Below, piece by piece: positions 60,532 to 64,000 of a stretch of 64,000 nucleotides of DNA. Source of the DNA: Thalassospira marina. Lineage in GTDB: Bacteria > Pseudomonadota > Alphaproteobacteria > Rhodospirillales > Thalassospiraceae. The position numbers and the translations under genes were made by a program. The stretch lies in NCBI RefSeq assembly GCF_002844375.1, contig NZ_CP024199.1, positions 1,748,001 to 1,812,000 of the forward strand. Reading direction: 5' to 3'. Within the stretch, counting starts at the first letter, position 1, and each line of letters starts with the position of its first letter. Below the pieces are notes generated by a model, which saw nothing but the letters and a program-made list of their open reading frames with translations, was not told where the DNA came from and ran no database searches.

Positions 60532-60576
60532 GACGTTCTTGACCTCTGTCGATAACGTCTTGCCCGTAACGGGCAA
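60532..60576 (+). promoter_or_regulatory. Dyads upstream of the pseudokinase gene
   Basis: GACGTT (60532-60537) and AACGTC (60554-60559) are complementary, and TTGCCCGT-A-ACGGGCAA (60560-60576) is a perfect palindrome next to it. They lie 47-91 bases upstream of the pseudokinase ATG. No regulator is nearby. Confidence 0.45.
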
Positions 60577-60622
60577 CAGAAGTATCGTTTATGGGTTCAT
60601 GAACATTTAAACTGCGGGTTCG

Positions 60623-62749
60623 ATGGCTGATAACGCAAAGATGCAGCCCGAAGACGCATCATCCCGGCCGGAAGGCGAGATGGATGATGATGTCGCGGGA
60701 CATGGTCAGGATGACCAGAAAGCACCACCATCAGATGCGCCGCCGCCCAAAACCGGGGGCAGCAGGCATGTCGATGTTGGTAATTTCCGGATATTCCCCG
60801 ATCTGAGACTGCCGGAATTTGACTGTGGTCCGTCGCAGGCTTTTGTTGCCGAAGGCATCAAACGCGACGATGGGGCCATTTATGCGTTGGTCACCGATCC
60901 GACTTTGCCGACCCGTTCCGAATTGTTGCGTGTACTTTCGGGTATGCGCATTGGCGGCCAGCTGGACCTGCTGGATTATGAAATCGTGCATTGGCCGCCG
61001 CTCGATCGTAGTACGATTGTGTGTTTTTATTCCAAACCGGGCGGCAGCAAGGTCTTTACCGAGGGCGGCAAAAAGGCTGTTATTGACGAACATGACTTGC
61101 CAGCAACGGTGATTGTACCGCTGATCAATATTTTGACGGTGCTTTCCGATAAAAACCTGGCCCATCGAAATATTCGTGCCGATAACCTTTATTTCTCCGA
61201 TGAAAAACGCGCCAGTGTTGTGGCGGGTGACTGCGCATCCTGCCCGGCAGGTTTTGCGCAACCCATCGTTTACGAACCGATTGACCGTATGTCTGCCGAA
61301 CCGGCCGGCCGCGGGGCAGGGGCGCTGTCTGATGATATGTATGCGCTGGGCATTACCATTGCCGCGCTAGGCATCGGGCATACGCCACTTGCGAAATTTT
61401 CCGACAAGGAAATTGTCGAAATGAAGCTGGCGCGCGGTTCGTTCCAGACGCTGGCCGCGCATGAAAAACTGCCCCTGACCTTGATCGAGCCGATCCGCGG
61501 CCTGTTATGCGATGATTTCGAGGAACGCTGGGGCCTGTCCGAGCTTAACAGCTGGCTGGATGGCCGCCGGGTGAAACCGGTGCAGGGCAATAGTGAACGT
61601 CGGGCGGCACGCGCGCAAAATATTGGCGGGCGCGATTATTATACCGCACGCGGCCTTGCCAATGGTGTTTTTACCAACTGGGTGGCGTCGCTGGCACCGT
61701 TGCGTGACGGCGTTGTCGAAGTCTGGCTGCGACGTGGTTTGAATGATGCTGACCGGTCCAAGGCGATGTCCGAAGCCATGCGGCAAATGGCATGGTCGGG
61801 CAGCGATAAACGTACCGCCGAAGATGTGCTGATTTCACGCGGGATCGCCATTCTTGACCCTAACGGGCCTGTTCGACACAAAAATTTCTCGGCCATGCTC
61901 GATGGTTTGGGGCCGATGCTGTCCTATGATGTGCAACATGGCAAAGGCGCGCAGGCCTTTTCCGAGGTGGTGGTTCGCGACCTGCCGACTTTCTGGTTTT
62001 CGCGCATTACTGGCTTTCGCCCCGAAATTCAGTCGCAGCAGCAGGTCTATAAGGGTCTGCGCTATTACATGCAGCAGCAAAGTATGGGCTATGGCTATGA
62101 ACGCTGCCTTTATGCGCTGGTAAAAAACCAGCATTGCCTTAGCCCGCTTGTCGAAAATGAATATGTCATTCACATCGCACAGCTTTTGCCTGCGCTGGAA
62201 AAGGTTGCATCGGTAACACCGCACAGCAGCTGGCCGGTTGACCGGCATATTGCCGCCTTTATTGCTGTGCGCCTGCAGGATGACACCGAACCGCAATTAA
62301 CCGCCCTGCAAAACCCGGGTGACGAGGTGGAATTCAGCCGGTCGATCATCAGTTTGCTGGCACTTGTGCAGTGGCGGCACGGCCCCGATAGCCTGCCGCA
62401 TCTGGGCCTGTGGGTTGCACGTTTGATGGAACCGGCCACCAAGGTTTTCCATAGCCGCGAACGCCGTGAAAAGGTGGAACGCGAAATTCCCAAGCTGGCA
62501 AAACGCGGTAATCTGGTCGAGCTTTACAACCTGATCAATGATGAAAAAGAACGTCGCAAGGACCAGGACGAATTCATTTCCGCTGTCGAGGAATATTCAG
62601 CAGCCGATAGCGAGGTGTTCGATCTGGAATCTTCTGGCCCGGCGCGCATGATACTGGCCGAACAGATTGGCCGTCAGGTGGCATCATTTGCCTCGACCAT
62701 GATTGCGCTGCTGACGGTATCGGCTTTGTTCATGATGACGGTCTGGTAA
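60623..62749 (+). CDS. Tail-anchored pseudokinase-like protein
   Basis: The 708-residue protein has a disordered acidic N-terminus (about 1-48), a kinase-like domain (about 60-330), a long helical C-terminal region (about 335-680) and one membrane helix at the very end (about 684-706), so it is probably tail-anchored with a cytoplasmic body. The kinase motifs are altered: the beta-3 Lys is replaced (YALVTDP), HRD reads HRN (HRNIRADN, 181-188), and DFG reads GDC. The alpha-F SDDMYALGITI is kept. It is thus a predicted pseudokinase. The C-terminal region matches no family I know. A small membrane protein gene follows after 9 bases. Confidence 0.78.
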   Translation: MADNAKMQPEDASSRPEGEMDDDVAGHGQDDQKAPPSDAPPPKTGGSRHVDVGNFRIFPDLRLPEFDCGPSQAFVAEGIKRDDGAIYALVTDPTLPTRSELLRVLSGMRIGGQLDLLDYEIVHWPPLDRSTIVCFYSKPGGSKVFTEGGKKAVIDEHDLPATVIVPLINILTVLSDKNLAHRNIRADNLYFSDEKRASVVAGDCASCPAGFAQPIVYEPIDRMSAEPAGRGAGALSDDMYALGITIAALGIGHTPLAKFSDKEIVEMKLARGSFQTLAAHEKLPLTLIEPIRGLLCDDFEERWGLSELNSWLDGRRVKPVQGNSERRAARAQNIGGRDYYTARGLANGVFTNWVASLAPLRDGVVEVWLRRGLNDADRSKAMSEAMRQMAWSGSDKRTAEDVLISRGIAILDPNGPVRHKNFSAMLDGLGPMLSYDVQHGKGAQAFSEVVVRDLPTFWFSRITGFRPEIQSQQQVYKGLRYYMQQQSMGYGYERCLYALVKNQHCLSPLVENEYVIHIAQLLPALEKVASVTPHSSWPVDRHIAAFIAVRLQDDTEPQLTALQNPGDEVEFSRSIISLLALVQWRHGPDSLPHLGLWVARLMEPATKVFHSRERREKVEREIPKLAKRGNLVELYNLINDEKERRKDQDEFISAVEEYSAADSEVFDLESSGPARMILAEQIGRQVASFASTMIALLTVSALFMMTVW

Positions 62750-62758
62750 GGGGGCAAC

Positions 62759-63250
62759 ATGGCAAAGAAAAAAGACAAAGCCCCCAAAAGCGGCGGGAAA
62801 AAATCCGGTGGATTGTCCTTTCTGGCAATTCTGGTGATGGGGGTGCTGCTGTTTATGGTGGCATTACCCACCTTTATTACGCTGGTCGCCGGGTTGATCC
62901 CGTCTGTCCTGGCGTTTTTCCTGGACCGGCACCGGGGGCGGTATCTGGCGCGGTGTGTTTTCGGGCTTAATTTTTCCGGTGTCGCACCCTATGTGATGGA
63001 ACTTTGGCGTGATGGCGGGCAAAGCGTTTCCATGGCAACCCAGCAACTGCTGGACCCGATGACGATGGTCATCATGTATGGCGCAGCGGGGTTGGGCTGG
63101 CTGATGTATCTTGCCATGCCGCCGATTGTTGCCAATGTCCTGAACCTGACGGCACAACGCCGCACGGTTGAGTTACGCGAACAACAGCGTGACCTGATCA
63201 AGGTTTGGGGGGAAAACCTGATTTCCGAAATTGAAAAGGGCAGCCGTTAA
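62759..63250 (+). CDS. Small membrane protein, partner of the pseudokinase
   Basis: The 163-residue protein begins with a Lys/Gly-rich, basic N-terminus (MAKKKDKAPKSGGKKSGG) and has about three membrane segments (about 19-40, 42-55 and 105-128), with the last 30 residues helical and charged. No family was recognised. Nine bases separate it from the pseudokinase stop and AAGGGG precedes the ATG, so the two are almost surely in one operon and may form a membrane complex. Confidence 0.75.
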   Translation: MAKKKDKAPKSGGKKSGGLSFLAILVMGVLLFMVALPTFITLVAGLIPSVLAFFLDRHRGRYLARCVFGLNFSGVAPYVMELWRDGGQSVSMATQQLLDPMTMVIMYGAAGLGWLMYLAMPPIVANVLNLTAQRRTVELREQQRDLIKVWGENLISEIEKGSR

Positions 63251-63633
63251 TCGGCTGTTTTTTGGCTGTTTGCAGTTTAGCCGCGTTCAAAAGAGTGCGG
63301 GCAGTCCTTGCGCCTGGCCAGAGGTGGTGGGGGGCTTGCCCTATCGGGGAGAAAGTGCCGCAAGCATTGAACGGGCGCTTTTACTTGCTTGCTTCAAGTA
63401 TTCGGTATTTTCCACATGCAGGCCATTACCGGATTAACACCCGGATCAGCATCCCAAATATTGAATTGAAGGCATTATCCCGCGACGGCGGGCAGGGCGG
63501 AGATGATTGATCCGCGTGTGGGTTGATCCATGTTGGTAAAGGCAAATTAACAAACAAAAAGAACGGCCTGATGACCGTTCTTTTTGGGCTGGCAAGAAAC
63601 GGGATAAACTTGCTAGCCGGGGTTGTGATGCGC
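63251..63633. other. Intergenic stretch between small membrane gene and rpoH
   Basis: Only the terminator at 63556-63585 was recognised. No ORF or RNA is supported in the rest of these 383 bases. Confidence 0.55.
63556..63585. terminator. Bidirectional terminator between membrane gene and rpoH
   Basis: AAAAAGAACGG (63556-63566) pairs exactly with CCGTTCTTTTT (63575-63585) around CCTGATGA. It can end rpoH on the minus strand and the unit at 62759 on the plus strand. Confidence 0.85.
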
Positions 63634-64000
63634 TTAGTTGTGCATGCGCTGGCAGATTTTTTCAAAGGCGCGTACTTCGATCTGGCGGATGCGTTCACGC
63701 GAAATGCCGTAGGTCATGCTGAGGTTTTCAAGCGTAACCGGGGTTTCATACAGGCGACGCTGGGTCAGAATGTCGCGTTCACGGTCATTAAGGCCAGACA
63801 TCGCGGATTTCAGCATATTCATGCGCTGAACAAATTCTTCGCGGCGACCCAGGCGAACTTCCTGGTTGTCTTCTTCGCTTTCCAGCCAGTCAACCCATTC
63901 GCCTTCGCCTTCAACACGTACCGGAGCATTGAGCGAATGATCCGGGCCGGAAAGGCGACGGTTCATCATGACGACGTCTTCTTCCGAAACATTCAGTTTT
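63634..64000 (-). CDS. rpoH: RNA polymerase sigma-32 factor, C-terminal part
   Basis: The minus-strand frame runs off the right edge and gives the last 122 residues of a sigma-70-family protein: KLNVSEEDVVMMNRRLSGPDHSLNAPV (region 3-like), then region 4 with RERDILTQRRLYETPVTLENLSMTYGISRERIRQIEVRAFEKI. The MNRRLSG-DHSLNAP string is typical of alphaproteobacterial RpoH, the heat-shock sigma factor. The N-terminal half lies outside the window. RpoH paralogues are common in this class, so which copy this is cannot be told. Confidence 0.92.
   Translation of the reverse strand, partial: KLNVSEEDVVMMNRRLSGPDHSLNAPVRVEGEGEWVDWLESEEDNQEVRLGRREEFVQRMNMLKSAMSGLNDRERDILTQRRLYETPVTLENLSMTYGISRERIRQIEVRAFEKICQRMHN

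Overview
The window looks like a chromosomal stretch of an alphaproteobacterium, most like Rhodospirillales and close to Thalassospira in gene content. This is an inference from a C-minus ribosomal L36, a DUF2336 protein beside c-di-GMP enzymes, hisZ-purA next to an rpoH tail, a DUF3775 gene, a GTTC-N7-GTTC type LexA box and mid-50s GC. No rRNA, tRNA, CRISPR, insertion sequence, integrase or phage gene was seen. About 55 genes are supported, two of them cut by the window edges.

Region 1 (1-13.4 kb) is mixed metabolism: a SnoaL-like gene and an AraC regulator, a PA0069-family radical SAM gene with a LexA box inside its promoter, a lone dTDP-glucose 4,6-dehydratase gene followed by an 8-bp tandem repeat, a LysE exporter, an L-lactate permease with a tiny downstream membrane gene, a luciferase-like oxidoreductase, a P-loop kinase, a LysR/MFS divergent pair, a cysteine synthase and a NUDIX hydrolase.

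Region 2 (13.7-33.7 kb) holds a triple-PAS diguanylate cyclase, PepD, a J-domain/SH3-like membrane protein, a methyltransferase, rpmJ, a class III cyclase, an Lrp/saccharopine dehydrogenase-family pair, a TetR gene flanked by two matching palindromes with an alpha/beta hydrolase and a DMT gene, a TPR-GT41 glycosyltransferase-like protein, a universal stress protein, and a sulfur-linked set (TIGR02186, TSUP exporter, TusA).

Region 3 (33.7-44.2 kb) is a c-di-GMP block on the minus strand (GGDEF, PAS-EAL, PAS-GAF-GGDEF, DUF2336), then a lipoprotein, a SPOR protein and a Lon-like protease. Region 4 (44.4-54.2 kb) has an orphan PaaX regulator, a MocR regulator divergent from a DUF1127 gene and followed by a PLP dehydratase/PLP decarboxylase/PhzF cluster with shared GATACAAT-like repeats, and a LysR gene with two SDR genes that share a duplicated regulatory module and both lack the usual YxxxK residues.

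Region 5 (54.4-64 kb) holds an SLC13 transporter, serC, hisZ, purA, a tail-anchored predicted pseudokinase with a small membrane partner, and the 3' part of rpoH. The best candidates for undescribed biology are the pseudokinase pair, the MocR repeat regulon, the SDR/LysR module, and the SOS-box promoter of the radical SAM gene.
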